Shown here: piece by piece, positions 26,854-37,355 of the stretch
Position numbering within the stretch: position 1 is the stretch's first letter
Layout of the letters: each line of letters begins with the position of its first letter
NCBI RefSeq assembly: GCF_000018545.1
Contig: NC_012587.1
Location: 1,984,001-2,048,000 of the forward strand
Length of the DNA stretch: 64,000 nucleotides
From: Sinorhizobium fredii NGR234
GTDB lineage: Bacteria; Pseudomonadota; Alphaproteobacteria; Rhizobiales; Rhizobiaceae
Reading direction: 5' to 3'
The notes under the pieces: model-generated
Seen by the model: the letters and a program-made list of their open reading frames with translations, nothing else
What the model was told of the DNA's origin: nothing
The model's database searches: none
Made by a program: the position numbers and the translations under genes

Positions 26854-28523
26854 TGTCGTGGAACTCATCGACGAAGTCGTCGTCGTCCATCTCATCCAAA
26901 TCCAGCAAGAAATCCTCCAAGAAGTCGTCCCGGACGCGTCGCATGCGATCGTTCCCCCCGCGCAAGCTTCTCAGGGTCGCTGCGATCGATGTGAAGCCCC
27001 TACCGATTTCTAGAAACCTCACACTTCTACGATGAAGCAAAGAAAAATACTGATCTTGCTCAATGAACTGGGCATTGGCGCCGGGATTTATACCTCGGCC
27101 GACACTTTCGTAGGCGTACAACCACATTGGACTTCGAAGTCCATCCGCGTTCAAGAATTGATTCCAAATTCTGGGATTTATCGGCCCGTCGACTTGCCCC
27201 CGGGAGACCGATAAGACGACAAGCAGCGCAATCATCGAATTGTCCATCTCAAACATGGGCTCAAGCGCCGCTGCGCGAACAGTAATGTTTAGTCGCAAGA
27301 TCAGGAAAATGAGCCAGATAATTTCTCCAGATCGATTAGCTTTAGCAAGTACCGGAAGTCGATTCTCTACGAAATCTTTTATGTTGTTTCTATCAACGTC
27401 ACGACGTTCAGCGTGTCTCAAGACAAATATCTCTACGAGAAACGAGATTAAGCTGGAATTTCGGCGATAAGCTTTTATCAAATTACTCTGTATTTTCTTC
27501 CAATCGTCAGCGCGTACAAAAGCTAATCGGGCGTTCTGAAAAGCGAACTTCTCAACGTTAAGCTCGGGGTGAGCGTCGCAAACTCTACCCACCTCGTAAA
27601 AGAAATGCTGAAACTCAGTATAGTTCGCACCGGCTTGAGGTATATGCACCCTGAGGGCCTGTTTCCATCCTGTGTTTTGTCGAAAGGATGTTGGGTAAAT
27701 GGCGGATTTCTCGCTGTTCAACTCCAGTTCAAAGTGAGCAGCAGTCTGGCGTAGCGCCGAGATTAAGGTTTCTCCATTCTCGCCGTTGACACTGCTGATA
27801 GTGTAGTCGTCGATGTAGCGCGATGCATCTCGGAGCGTAACGCCCAACTTGTTCCGAAGCCTTTCGTCAACCGCTGATGCAACCACCCCCAGCGATCAAA
27901 CGTGAAGTATCGGGTCCGACTGGGAGCCCGATGGTTTGACCATCTTGTCCGTTACGACAAAGAAGATCGATCATGTTTCCATAGTGGGCAACACCTCTAT
28001 TTGCCTTCGCCCATTGCTTCCCATAGATCGCCCATGGAATGGCATGTGTGTATATTGAGTGAAAGAAAGCTCGAACGTCAGCCGAAACGAACTCTTCTCT
28101 TCGCGAGGATAGGTCGACTCGGAAATCATCGCGCAAATCCACACTGGGCCGCATCAACGCTCTGTCCTCACTCCAGTCGAACACCGGGGGCGATGCGGAA
28201 ATGCCCGATCTCTTCGCTTTCCTCCGCAAGTCCACATAGTTGTCAGCGATTACGTTTGCCAAAAGAAGATACGAAATAGGATTCAATACGCCGTGACGTC
28301 TGTCATCCTTGCCGAACCGCGGAAAATAGAACCAACTTGGCTCGGATACGTATTTCTGAAACGCTGGCTGATTTCGAACCGGCGGCAGTGCCATGATGCC
28401 GTCAACAAATGATCTTCTGAACCGTGCCAAGTCCTCCGAAACGAAGCACGGGGGAAGCTCGGGAGCAAAAAAACCATGTGATAGCAATCGTTTCAGCCGC
28501 GCTGATTTTGTCTTCGCAGTCAA
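26843..28523 (-). pseudogene. Reverse transcriptase resembling defence-associated RTs, split by a one-base frameshift
   Basis: Two frames make one RT: 28523-27867 (218 aa, TTG start, GGGGAG nine bases upstream) and 27886-26843. The first begins RLLSHGFFAPELPPCF, has motif A with catalytic Asp (SADVRAFFHSIYTHAIPWAI) and ends within motif B (GLPVGPDTSR). The second continues VASAVDERLRNKLGV with motif C YIDDYT and about 290 further residues ending in an acidic tail. Removing one base in the G5 tract at 27886-27890 rejoins them as a 559-residue protein. Catalytic Asp residues are intact. Visibly lower GC than neighbours suggests horizontal acquisition. It resembles defence RTs, not group II intron RTs; the class is not assigned. 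Could be phase-variable, decayed, or a sequencing error. Confidence 0.82.
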
Positions 28524-28896
28524 TGAAGTGTACTCCCCTGTGCCGCCAAAATAACAATAGCAATTGCCGTCGATTATACCTTCTATCGTGCGTGAAGGTT
28601 GCAGCTAAGGCGCGAACGCAATTAAGTGGCAATTTACTGATGGAATTTGTGCCTTGCCCGCTTAGCGGCTGCTTTTTAGGCTCAAGGACAGTCATCATCG
28701 ACTGCCCTCAACTTCCAATCCACCTCCCCAATCGATTCTCCACCGCCAAGCCCACCCTTCCCGCCACCCCGCCCCCGCTGTACACTCCCCTTGCCGCCTG
28801 ATCCCGTCCGCATCCGGACGCCGCGATCCCGCGGCCATGCCGGCCGTCGCGGGGGCGAACGGCGGCGGGCGTTGCCGCGCCCCCGGGGAGGCCGCC
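28524..28896. other. Low-GC intergenic region upstream of RT, then GC-rich leader of AI-2E exporter
   Basis: About 373 bases. The part next to the RT (to about 28700) shares its low GC and holds no ORF I can support; it includes a short stem GCCCGCTTAGCGGC. The rest returns to host-like composition. Promoters for both divergent genes are expected here. Confidence 0.45.
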
Positions 28897-30009
28897 ATGG
28901 ACGATGCGCAAACCCCAGTCAAAGCCGAACCTGCCGCCCCGCCGGCGTCGATCGAGCCCAGGGTCACCGAGTTCCTGCGGCTCGGCGTGCTGGCGCTTTT
29001 CGCCTACTGGTCGCTGACGCTCGTCGCGCCCTTCGCGATCATCGCCATCTGGGCCGGCATTCTCGCCGTCGCGCTCTATCCGGTGTTCAGGGCGCTCGCT
29101 GCCCTCTTCGGCGGCCGCCCGCGCCTTGCGGCGGCGGCGATCACCGTCGTCGCCCTGGCGGTGATCGCCGGCCCGCTGGCGGCGATCGCGCTGAGCTTCG
29201 CCGAAGCGGTGCAGGCAGTGCTTGCGAAACTGGCGTCGGGCACGCTCGTGGTGCCGGCACCGCCGGATGCGGTGCGCGACTGGCCGCTGATCGGCAACTG
29301 GCTGCACGCCGCCTGGGCGCAGGCTTCCGGCAATCTGGAAGCGACGCTGCAGCGCCTGGCGCCGTCGCTGCTGCAGGCCGGCGGCACCGTGCTCGGCAAG
29401 ATCGCCGGCATCGGCGTCGACCTCATCGGCTTCATCGTTTCGGTGATCATCGCCGGCTTTCTCTTCCGCCCCGGGCCGCGGCTCGGCGAAGGGCTGAAAC
29501 TCTTCGCCCGCCGGGTCGCCGGCGAGCGCGGCGCCGGCTTCGTCGATCTCGCCGGCGCGACGATCCGCAATGTCGCCCGCGGCGTGATCGGCGTGGCGCT
29601 GCTGCAGGCTCTGCTCGCCGGGCTTGCCTTCTCGCTGTTTGGCATTCCGGCCGCAAGCGTGCTCGCCTTCGCCGTGCTGATCTTCTGCATCATGCAGATC
29701 GGCCCCGCCCCGGTGCTGCTGCCGGTCGCCATCTGGGCGTGGACGGCGATGGAGACGCGTGCCACCCTCGGCCTGACCTTGATCCTGGTGCTGATCGGGC
29801 TGATCGACAACGTCCTGAAGCCGGTGCTGGTCGCCCGCGGCCTGAAGACGCCGATGCTCGTCATCCTCGCAGGCGTAATCGGCGGCACGCTGTCCTATGG
29901 GCTGATCGGCCTTTTCCTCGGGCCGATCGTGCTCGGCGTCTTCTACGATCTGGTCGTCGCCTGGATGCGCTCCGTGCCACGGCCGGAGGACGAGACGAAG
30001 CCGGCGTGA
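28897..30009 (+). CDS. AI-2E family (PerM/UPF0118) inner-membrane transporter
   Basis: 370 residues from ATG 28897 (GGGGAG upstream; the frame opens earlier at 28837 without support). Seven to eight hydrophobic segments, with the family's LTLILVLIGLIDNVLKPVLVARG and the C-terminal VLGVFYDLVVAWM. Members export signals, or act as sodium/proton-linked transporters; substrate unassigned. Confidence 0.9.
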   Translation: MDDAQTPVKAEPAAPPASIEPRVTEFLRLGVLALFAYWSLTLVAPFAIIAIWAGILAVALYPVFRALAALFGGRPRLAAAAITVVALAVIAGPLAAIALSFAEAVQAVLAKLASGTLVVPAPPDAVRDWPLIGNWLHAAWAQASGNLEATLQRLAPSLLQAGGTVLGKIAGIGVDLIGFIVSVIIAGFLFRPGPRLGEGLKLFARRVAGERGAGFVDLAGATIRNVARGVIGVALLQALLAGLAFSLFGIPAASVLAFAVLIFCIMQIGPAPVLLPVAIWAWTAMETRATLGLTLILVLIGLIDNVLKPVLVARGLKTPMLVILAGVIGGTLSYGLIGLFLGPIVLGVFYDLVVAWMRSVPRPEDETKPA

Positions 30010-30176
30010 TCCGCCGGCGCACGCCCCGTCCACCTGCCGCGCTACGCCCCTTGACTATCGGCACCGGGACGTATCAATCTCAAGTTGCGTGACTTGGCGG
30101 GGTGAAAGTGCTCTGATTCCGGGTCATCCGAGAGTGAAATCGTAAGCCGTCTCAAGCTGTAACGGGGGAACGTTGC

Positions 30177-31295
30177 ATGCGTGGTTCGAGAACTCTGGCT
30201 GCCGTCCTTTCATCAACCCTGCTCGCCGCGGTCTCGCTCGCGCCGGACAAGCTTGGCGCCCAGCAGGCGCCGGCGCCGGCCGTCGTCGTGGCGCCCGCCG
30301 CCATCATGGACCTGCGCGAAACCGCCGACTTCACCGGCCGGATCGTCGCGGTGCAGAAGGTCGATATTCGCGCCCGCGTTTCCGGTTTCCTCGAAAAGGT
30401 CAATTTCACGGAAGGCCAGAAGGTCATCGCCGGCAGCGTGCTCTATGAGGTCGAGGACGGCACCTATCGCGCCGCCGTCCAGGAGATCCAGGGCTCGATC
30501 GAGGCCGCCGAGGCGAGCCGCGAACTTGCCGTCCTCGAGCGCGACCGCGCCCAGCGGCTGATCTCCAGCAACACGGTTGCGCAGGCGACGGTCGACACCG
30601 CAAATGCGCAGGTGAAGAAGGCCGAGGCCGACATCGTCCGCCTCAAGGGCAGCAAGCAGGCGGCCGAGCTCAATCTCTCCTATACGCGGATCGTCGCACC
30701 CTTCGATGGCATCGTCGGCCTCTCCGCCGTCGATGTCGGGGGGCTGGTCGGTCCGGATTCCGGCTCGCTCGTCACGCTGACCCGGCTCGATCCGATCAGC
30801 GTCCAGTTCCCCGTCGCGACCTCGATCCTTCTCGACTATCGCGAGCGCTCGGTGCGCGGCGAGGTCCCCGCGGGCGGCGATGTCGAGATCACGCTGCCGA
30901 ACGGCATGACATATCCGAAGCGGGGCGTGATCAATTTCGTCGCCAGCGACGTTTCGCAGGGCACCGATACGATCACGGTGCGCGCCGAGCTTCCCAACCC
31001 CGATTCACTCCTGCTCGACGGCACCCTCGTCCGCGTCACCTTCGAGCAGACCGAGAAGCAGGAGGTGCTCGCTGTTCCGCAGCAGGCGATCCAGCGCGAC
31101 CAGCAGGGCGCCTTCGTGATGGTGGTCGGCGCCGACTCGAAGGTCGAGCTTCGCCGCGTCGACGTGGCCCGCTCGAGCCGCGGCCAGGCGGTCATCGCCA
31201 AGGGCCTCAAGGAAGGTGAGCAGGTGATCACCGAAGGCGTCGGCAAGGTGCGGCCGGGCGTCACCGTCGATGCGGCACCGGCAGCGGGCGGCTGA
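30177..31295 (+). CDS. RND efflux periplasmic adaptor (MexA/AcrA family)
   Basis: 372 residues starting at ATG 30177 with GGGGGA upstream. Signal peptide, then TADFTGRIVAVQKVDIRARVSGFLEKV, a lipoyl/barrel-sandwich domain (TYRAAVQEIQ... NLSYTRIVAPFDGIVGLSAVDVG) and a C-terminal membrane-proximal domain. It bridges the RND pump at 31299 to an outer-membrane channel, which is not encoded here. Three bases separate the two genes, indicating an operon. Confidence 0.93.
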   Translation: MRGSRTLAAVLSSTLLAAVSLAPDKLGAQQAPAPAVVVAPAAIMDLRETADFTGRIVAVQKVDIRARVSGFLEKVNFTEGQKVIAGSVLYEVEDGTYRAAVQEIQGSIEAAEASRELAVLERDRAQRLISSNTVAQATVDTANAQVKKAEADIVRLKGSKQAAELNLSYTRIVAPFDGIVGLSAVDVGGLVGPDSGSLVTLTRLDPISVQFPVATSILLDYRERSVRGEVPAGGDVEITLPNGMTYPKRGVINFVASDVSQGTDTITVRAELPNPDSLLLDGTLVRVTFEQTEKQEVLAVPQQAIQRDQQGAFVMVVGADSKVELRRVDVARSSRGQAVIAKGLKEGEQVITEGVGKVRPGVTVDAAPAAGG

Positions 31296-31298
31296 GCC

Positions 31299-34200
31299 AT
31301 GATCTCCGAGATCTTCATCGATCGTCCCCGCTTCGCCGCGGTCATTTCCATCGTCTTGACGCTTGCCGGGCTTATCGCGCTGACGGCGCTCCCCGTCGCG
31401 CAGTTCCCGGACATCGTGCCGCCGCAGGTGAGCGTCACGGCGAGCTATCCGGGCGCCGGCGCCGAGGTGGTCGAGTCGACCGTGGCGCAACCGATCGAAA
31501 GCCAGATCGTCGGCGTCGACGACATGCTCTACATGAAGTCGACGAGCGGCGCCGACGGCTCCTACACGCTGACGGTGACCTTCGCCGTCGGCACCGACCC
31601 GGACATCGCCACCGTCAACGTGCAGAACCGCGTCTCGCTCGCCGAGGCGAGGCTGCCGTCCGAAGTCAAGCAATCCGGCGTCAGCGTGCGCAAGAAGTCC
31701 TCGGCGCTGATGCAGGTGATCGCCATCCATGGCGAGAACGACAGCTTCGACAACCTGTTCCTGTCGAACTACGCCACCATCAACGTCATGGATACGATCA
31801 AGCGCGTGCCGGGCGTCGGCGATGCCGCGCTCTTCGGCGCGCAGGACTATTCGATGCGTGTCGTGCTCGACATCGATCGGCTGACCAGCCTCGGCATGAC
31901 GCCGACCGACGTGATCAATGCGCTGAAGGCCCAGAACGTCCAGGCGGCGATCGGCCGCATCGGCGCCCAGCCGATGACGGACGACCCGCTCTTCCAGCTG
32001 AACCTGCAGACCCAGGGGCGGCTCGCCGATCCGAAACAGTTCGAAGACGTCGTGCTTCGGGCCGAGGCGGACGGCTCCTTCGTGCGCATCCGCGATGTCG
32101 CCAAGGTCGAGCTCGGCGCGGCGAGCGCGGATTCGAGCTCCCGCTTCAACGGCAAGCCGGTCGCGATGATCGGCACGTACCTCGCGCCCGGCGCCAATGC
32201 GCTCGCTGCCGCCGAGGGCGTGCGCACGGCGCTGGAGCGCCTGTCGCAAGCCTTCCCGGAAGGCCTCACCTACAAGATCTCCTACGACACCTCCGAATTC
32301 GTCGAGGCGAGCGTCGAGAATGTCGTGCACACGCTCATCGAAGCCTTCGTGCTGGTGATCCTCGTCGTCTTCCTGTTCCTCGGCAACTGGCGCGCGACGC
32401 TGATCCCGCTCATCGCCGTGCCGGTGGCGCTCATCGGCACCTTCGCGGTGATCCTCGCCATGGGCTTCTCGCTCAACACCGTTTCGCTGCTGGCGCTGGT
32501 GCTGGCGATCGGCATCGTCGTCGACGACGCGATCGTCGTCGTCGAGAATGTCGAGCGCGTCATGGAGGAGAACCCGGGCATGCAGGCGCCGGAGGCGGCG
32601 CGCCTTGCCATGGGCGAGATCACCGGCGCGATCGTCGCCATCACCCTGGTGCTGCTTTCGGTTTTCGTCCCGGTCGCCTTCATCCCCGGCTTGAGCGGCC
32701 AGCTCTTCCAGCAATTCGCGGTCGCCGTTTCGGTCTCCATGGTGATCTCGGCGATCAATGCGCTGACGCTGAGCCCGGCGCTCTGCGCCGTCCTCCTTAA
32801 GCCGCATCATGGGGAAAAGCGCGGCATTCTCGGCTGGATCTCGCGCCGCATCGACAACGGCCGCGACGGCTACGTCTTCGTCGCCGAGAAGATCGCCCGG
32901 CGGGCCGTGATCGGATTGGTATTGCTGGCGGTCGCAATCGCTGCCAGCGGCTGGCTGTTCCGCGTCGTGCCGACCGGATTCCTGCCGAGTGAAGACCAGG
33001 GCATGTTCTTCACCGAGGTCCGCCTGCCCGAAGGCGCCTCCTACAACCGCACCGATGCCGCCCTTCGCCGGGTCGAAACCTTCCTTCGCGACATAGAGGG
33101 CGTGCAGGACGTGACGAGCGTCTCCGGCTACAGCTTCCTGGATGGTCTTTCGAAGTCGAACAGCGCCTTTGCGGTCGTCACCATGAAGCCCTTTGGCGAG
33201 CGTGAGGCGGCGTCCGCCTCGGTGAACAGCGCCATTGCCACGGCCATGGCCAAGGGTCTGACGGTCCGCGAGGCGCAGGTTTTCTCCTTCAACCTGCCGC
33301 CGATCCTCGGCCTCGGCACCGGTTCCGGCTTCGAATATCAGTTGCTCGACCTGCAGGGCCGCTCGGCGGCCGACCTTGCCGCCACCGCCGGCGGGCTGAT
33401 CATCGCCGCCAACCAGAACCCGGAGCTCGGGCCGACCTTCACCACCTATTCGGCAAGCGCACCGCAGCTCTATCTCGATGTCGACCGCGACCGGGTGCAG
33501 GCGCTCGGCGTCTCGATCAGCGATCTGTTCGCCACGCTGCAGGGCACGCTCGGCTCCTATTACGTCAACGACTTCAACCTGTTCGGCCGCAGCTGGAAGG
33601 TGAACCTGCAGGCGGGCCAGGCCGACCGGGACTCCGTCAACGACATCCAGCGCCTGCATGTGCGCAACGCCGCCGGCGGCATGGTACCAGTCGCTTCCGT
33701 TGCGCGCGTCGACTATATCGTCGGTCCGCAGACGATGGTGCGCTACAACAACAACCGCTCGATCACGCTCAACGGCCAGCCCGCCACCGGCGTTTCCTCG
33801 GGCGAGGCGCTGCAGGCCATGGCGGCGCTTTCGGCCACCACGCTGCCGCCGGGCTACAGCTACGAGTGGACCGGCACGGCACTGCAGGAGCTTGAAGCCG
33901 CCGGGCAGACGACCGTGATCCTGGCGCTCGCCGTGCTCTTCGCCTATCTCTTCCTCGTCGCGCTTTACGAAAGCTGGACGATCCCGGTCCCGGTGCTGCT
34001 CTCGGTCGCCATCGGCGTCACCGGCGCGCTCATCTCGGTGCTCATTGCCGGCCTTTCCTTCGACGTCTACGCGCAGATCGGCCTTGTCGTGCTGATCGCA
34101 CTTGCCTCGAAGAACGCCATCCTGATCGTCGAATTCGCCAAGTTCCAGCGCGAAAAAGGCGCCGGCATCGTCGAGGCGGCCGTCGAGGGCGCCCGCGCCC

Positions 34201-34529
34201 GTTTCCGCGCCGTGATGATGACGAGCTTCGCCTTCATCGTCGGCCTGATCCCGCTCGTCACCGCCGATGGAGCCGGCATGCTCAGCCGCCGCGCCGTCGG
34301 CACCGGCGTCGCCGGCGGCATGCTCGCAGCCTCCCTGCTCGGCATATTCGTCATCCCGGCGCTCTATGTCACTTTCCAATGGCTTCGCGAAAGAGGCCAC
34401 AGGTTCGCCGGCCTGTCAGGCCCCCACAGGGGCGAGACGCTGCCGCCGACCCCCGTCGAAGAGGAGAAACACGATCGGCGGGCGCCCGCGACGGCCGCTA
34501 CCGCTGCGCAGTCACCACCTGCGCCCTGA
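31299..34529 (+). CDS. RND multidrug efflux pump, inner-membrane permease (AcrB/MexB family)
   Basis: 1,076 residues. N-terminal [23 protein letters not shown], conserved [39 protein letters not shown] in TM4 with the proton-relay Asp pair, and [14 protein letters not shown] typify hydrophobe/amphiphile RND pumps. Twelve membrane segments in two repeats with large periplasmic loops. The last 32 bases overlap the convergent methyltransferase gene. Likely exports hydrophobic toxins; substrate unknown. The large minus-strand frame across it is a shadow. Confidence 0.95.
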   Translation: MISEIFIDRPRFAAVISIVLTLAGLIALTALPVAQFPDIVPPQVSVTASYPGAGAEVVESTVAQPIESQIVGVDDMLYMKSTSGADGSYTLTVTFAVGTDPDIATVNVQNRVSLAEARLPSEVKQSGVSVRKKSSALMQVIAIHGENDSFDNLFLSNYATINVMDTIKRVPGVGDAALFGAQDYSMRVVLDIDRLTSLGMTPTDVINALKAQNVQAAIGRIGAQPMTDDPLFQLNLQTQGRLADPKQFEDVVLRAEADGSFVRIRDVAKVELGAASADSSSRFNGKPVAMIGTYLAPGANALAAAEGVRTALERLSQAFPEGLTYKISYDTSEFVEASVENVVHTLIEAFVLVILVVFLFLGNWRATLIPLIAVPVALIGTFAVILAMGFSLNTVSLLALVLAIGIVVDDAIVVVENVERVMEENPGMQAPEAARLAMGEITGAIVAITLVLLSVFVPVAFIPGLSGQLFQQFAVAVSVSMVISAINALTLSPALCAVLLKPHHGEKRGILGWISRRIDNGRDGYVFVAEKIARRAVIGLVLLAVAIAASGWLFRVVPTGFLPSEDQGMFFTEVRLPEGASYNRTDAALRRVETFLRDIEGVQDVTSVSGYSFLDGLSKSNSAFAVVTMKPFGEREAASASVNSAIATAMAKGLTVREAQVFSFNLPPILGLGTGSGFEYQLLDLQGRSAADLAATAGGLIIAANQNPELGPTFTTYSASAPQLYLDVDRDRVQALGVSISDLFATLQGTLGSYYVNDFNLFGRSWKVNLQAGQADRDSVNDIQRLHVRNAAGGMVPVASVARVDYIVGPQTMVRYNNNRSITLNGQPATGVSSGEALQAMAALSATTLPPGYSYEWTGTALQELEAAGQTTVILALAVLFAYLFLVALYESWTIPVPVLLSVAIGVTGALISVLIAGLSFDVYAQIGLVVLIALASKNAILIVEFAKFQREKGAGIVEAAVEGARARFRAVMMTSFAFIVGLIPLVTADGAGMLSRRAVGTGVAGGMLAASLLGIFVIPALYVTFQWLRERGHRFAGLSGPHRGETLPPTPVEEEKHDRRAPATAATAAQSPPAP

Positions 34530-35316
34530 TCGGCCGCTCGATCATCCCGCTCCCGAACCGTTTCGTCAGCACCGCCGCCACGCCCTCGGTCACCGCCGCC
34601 AGCGCCGAAGCGTCGCGCTCCTCGATCTCGCTGCGCACGGGCGTCCCCTGGCAGAAGCCAGTCGCAGCATCGGGAGCGGATATGGGCCCGTTCCTCTTCT
34701 CCAGCGTTTCGACCGTGATGTCGTGAAAGCCGGCAGCCTCGAGATCGGTCCTGATCTTTGCGGGGTCCGCGTAACCGTGCGGCACGCGGCGCATGAAGCT
34801 CGGCGGGTTCTCCGGAAAGCGTGCTTCCAGCGCCTCTACGGCCGCATGGGCCACCTCGTTTGGCTCGATCCGGTCCCACACGTTGAAGAGGAAGCGCCCG
34901 CCGGGCTTCAAGACGCGCCACACCTCGCGGTAGGCCTTCACCCGGTCGGGGAAGAACATCACGCCGAACTGGCAGAGGACGACATCGAAGCTCTCGTCAT
35001 CAAGGGGCAAGGCCATGGCATCCGCCTGCTGCCAGACGATCCGTTCGTCGTCGCCTTGCCTCATGTGCGCGACGTCCAGCATCGGCTGGTTGAGATCAGT
35101 CGCGACAAGCTGTGCCTCGATATCGAGCTTCGGCGCCAGCGCCCGCGTGACGACGCCGGTGCCGGCGGCGATCTCCAGCAGGTCGAGGGGTTTCAGCCGC
35201 GCCACCCGCTCGGCGAGGTCGATCGCATAGGGTTCGAAGAGCAGCGGCACCATCAGCCGCTCGTAGATTTCGGGTATCGCTCCGGCAAAGACCTTGTCCG
35301 CTTCCGCCATGGCCAT
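34498..35316 (-). CDS. Class I SAM-dependent methyltransferase
   Basis: 272 residues from ATG 35316 (GGGGAG upstream; the ORF opens further to 35367 without support). Motif I is [15 protein letters not shown], with [12 protein letters not shown] and [18 protein letters not shown] as later SAM-binding and post-II motifs, typical of UbiE/Methyltransf_11 enzymes. The substrate is not apparent. The 3' end overlaps the RND pump gene on the other strand. Confidence 0.88.
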   Translation of the reverse strand: MAMAEADKVFAGAIPEIYERLMVPLLFEPYAIDLAERVARLKPLDLLEIAAGTGVVTRALAPKLDIEAQLVATDLNQPMLDVAHMRQGDDERIVWQQADAMALPLDDESFDVVLCQFGVMFFPDRVKAYREVWRVLKPGGRFLFNVWDRIEPNEVAHAAVEALEARFPENPPSFMRRVPHGYADPAKIRTDLEAAGFHDITVETLEKRNGPISAPDAATGFCQGTPVRSEIEERDASALAAVTEGVAAVLTKRFGSGMIERPIRAQVVTAQR

Positions 35317-35538
35317 GTTCTCCCCTGTCGGCCAGCCGCACCTCCCGATGACGGCCGCTCTCGCCAAAGCATGATACGACTTTACGTTGCTTTTCCGAAG
35401 CGGCCCGACAGCGAAAGCGGAAAGCCGTACGCTCTCAGGCCCTTGAGAGGACTTCCGATCGCTAAGCGGCTTGCCTCACTTTACGTCAGCCAGAAGGCTG
35501 TCGTTAACGTTGCTTGGTCGAAACGGACATCATCACTC

Positions 35539-35671
35539 CCTCATCCCTGTGCTCGTCACAGGGATCCAGCCACGGTGCGTCTGCACCGTGAACAAGAGAA
35601 AGTGCATGCAAGCTTTCTCCCGCGCCGCGACGCGGCGCCGCTGGATTCCTGTGACAAGCACAGGAATGAGG
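35539..35671. repeat. Imperfect inverted repeat with 31-base arms
   Basis: CCTCATCCCTGTGCTCGTCA at 35539 pairs, with three mismatches over 31 bases, with its complement at 35641-35671. The 71 bases between contain a second hairpin CACGGTGC/GCACCGTG and a purine-rich core. It occupies most of the 393-base gap between the methyltransferase and SDR genes; the remainder shows nothing I recognise. Confidence 0.75.
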
Positions 35672-35709
35672 TGCGGCTATACACGGTTCCCTTCACTCGG
35701 GGTGCCCCC

Positions 35710-36618
35710 TCACCGATACCCAGTCGCATCCGCCGCCTTCCCCGCCTCCATCACCTCGTCCATGTAGCGCCAGCAATCCGGCCGCGAGCCGTCGAGGTCG
35801 GTGAAGCCGTAGACCTGGGCGAGCCCACCGCTTGACAGCGACTGGCCGTTGAAGCGGGCCTTGTCCGGATCGGCGCCAAGCGCCGCCACGGCCCGACCGA
35901 CGAAGCGCGGGGTCTCGGAAATGACGAAATGCGGCTGGAACGCCGTGGCATCGCGCCAGTTTTCCTCGGTCACCTTGAAGGCCTCGAGCATCATTTCCGA
36001 GCGCAGCCAGCCAGGGGTGAGCGAGACGGCGGTGGCGCCATGAGGCGCAAGGTCCTTGGCATGCGCCCAGGCCATCCGGTTCGCCGAGGTCTTGGCAAGG
36101 TCGTAGAAGGGCGAGAGCCGGTAGTGTTCGGCATTGTATTGCGCCGTCCCGTCGGTCACCTCCACCAGCAGTCCGCCCGGTCGCTCGATCAGGAGTGGCA
36201 ACGCGTAGTGGGCGGTGATCAGGTGCGTGTCGATGGCGAGCCGCAGGATCCGCAGCCCGTTTTCGAGATTGTGGTCCCAGACCGGCTTGTTCCACTCGAA
36301 GAGCTTCTCGCCACCCCAGATGTCGTTGACGAGAATGTCGAGCCGGCCCTCATCGCGGCGAATGCGTTCGACGAGCCCCTGCACCGCCTCCGGCTCAAGG
36401 TGGTCCACCTGCACGGCGATCCCCATGCCGCCGGCTGCGGTCGCGAGTTCCGCCGTTTCCTCGATTGTCTCGGGCCGCTGGTATTCCGACGCCTGCGCGC
36501 GCGTCGTCCGCCCCGTGACATAGACCGTTGCGCCCGCAGCGCCGAGTTCCACCGCAATGCCGCGGCCAGCACCGCGCGTTGCACCTGCGACCAGCGCCAC
36601 CTTGCCTTCGAGCGTCAT
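35710..36618 (-). CDS. Short-chain dehydrogenase/reductase (SDR) family oxidoreductase
   Basis: 302 residues from ATG 36618 (GGGAGG upstream). Contains the nucleotide-binding GATRGAGRGIA, LVNDIWGGE in place of NNAG, and a catalytic Tyr/Lys (YDLAKTSANRMAW, YxxxK). Longer than standard SDRs (about 250) with a C-terminal extension near FTDLDGSRPDCWRYMDE. Divergent from a TetR regulator at 36698, which probably controls it. Confidence 0.9.
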   Translation of the reverse strand: MTLEGKVALVAGATRGAGRGIAVELGAAGATVYVTGRTTRAQASEYQRPETIEETAELATAAGGMGIAVQVDHLEPEAVQGLVERIRRDEGRLDILVNDIWGGEKLFEWNKPVWDHNLENGLRILRLAIDTHLITAHYALPLLIERPGGLLVEVTDGTAQYNAEHYRLSPFYDLAKTSANRMAWAHAKDLAPHGATAVSLTPGWLRSEMMLEAFKVTEENWRDATAFQPHFVISETPRFVGRAVAALGADPDKARFNGQSLSSGGLAQVYGFTDLDGSRPDCWRYMDEVMEAGKAADATGYR

Positions 36619-36646
36619 CTCGTCCTCCCGAGAAAAATCTGGCCTA

Positions 36647-36684
36647 CATCGGCCGATGGATATATAAACGCTTATTCGGTTATA
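36647..36684. promoter_or_regulatory. Putative operator sites between SDR and TetR genes
   Basis: The 79-base divergent gap has a perfect 12-base palindrome CATCGGCCGATG (36647-36658) and an imperfect one, TATAAACG...CGGTTATA (36663-36684). Either could be the TetR binding site; not tested. Confidence 0.45.
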
Positions 36685-36697
36685 AATAAAGGCCAAA

Positions 36698-37279
36698 ATG
36701 CCCCGCCCCAAAACTCTGCCGAACGAAGACGTGCTCGACGCCGCCCTTGGCATCATGCGCAAGGTGGGGCCGGAAGGCCTGACCTTCGCGGCCCTTTCCG
36801 CCGCCTGCGGCCTTTCCGCCTCGACCCTGGTGCAGCGGTTCGAGACCAAGTCGGGCCTCATCCAGGCGGCCCTGCTGCACGCCTGGGACCGTCTCGACCG
36901 GTTGACGGCTGAACTGGCAGGCAGCATGCCGAAAACGCCGGCGGGTGCCGTCGCGCTGCTCGTCGGCCTGTCGGGCGACTATGGCGGCATCGAAAGCTAT
37001 GCGGATGATCTCCTGATCCTGCGAGAGGACCTGCGCGACCCTCACTTGCGCGCCCGCGGCGCCGCCTGGCGCGACGTGCTCTCCGCCGCCCTTGAGGAGC
37101 GCTTCGGCGGAGTGCCAGCCGCCCCGGCCGGCATCGGCCTGATGATGGCGGCGCAATGGCAGGGCGCCCTCCTCTGGTGGAGCTTCGATCCATGCGTGCC
37201 GGTCACGGATTTCGTCGAGGAGCGTCTGGAGCGCTTTGTCGCGACCTTCGCGGCGGAGCGGGAAGCGCATTCGAGCTGA
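36698..37279 (+). CDS. TetR/AcrR-family transcriptional regulator
   Basis: 193 residues. N-terminal helix-turn-helix ILDAALGIMRKVGPEGLTFAALSAACGLSASTLVQRFETKSGLI fits the TetR pattern (read as VLDAALGIMRK in the protein). AAGG precedes the start by six bases. Divergent from the SDR gene with candidate operators between, so it most likely represses that gene and itself. The ligand pocket is not interpretable. Confidence 0.9.
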   Translation: MPRPKTLPNEDVLDAALGIMRKVGPEGLTFAALSAACGLSASTLVQRFETKSGLIQAALLHAWDRLDRLTAELAGSMPKTPAGAVALLVGLSGDYGGIESYADDLLILREDLRDPHLRARGAAWRDVLSAALEERFGGVPAAPAGIGLMMAAQWQGALLWWSFDPCVPVTDFVEERLERFVATFAAEREAHSS

Positions 37280-37355
37280 ATCGCAGCGGGACCATCTTCC
37301 CTCTTTTTTCTTTGCGCGGGTGCGCTATACTGATTGCGAAACGCAACCAATGATC

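Noticed and set aside
31005..34400. 1,131-codon minus-strand frame across the RND pump
   Set aside because: Antisense shadow of the strongly supported AcrB-like gene, with composition typical of high-GC antisense frames.
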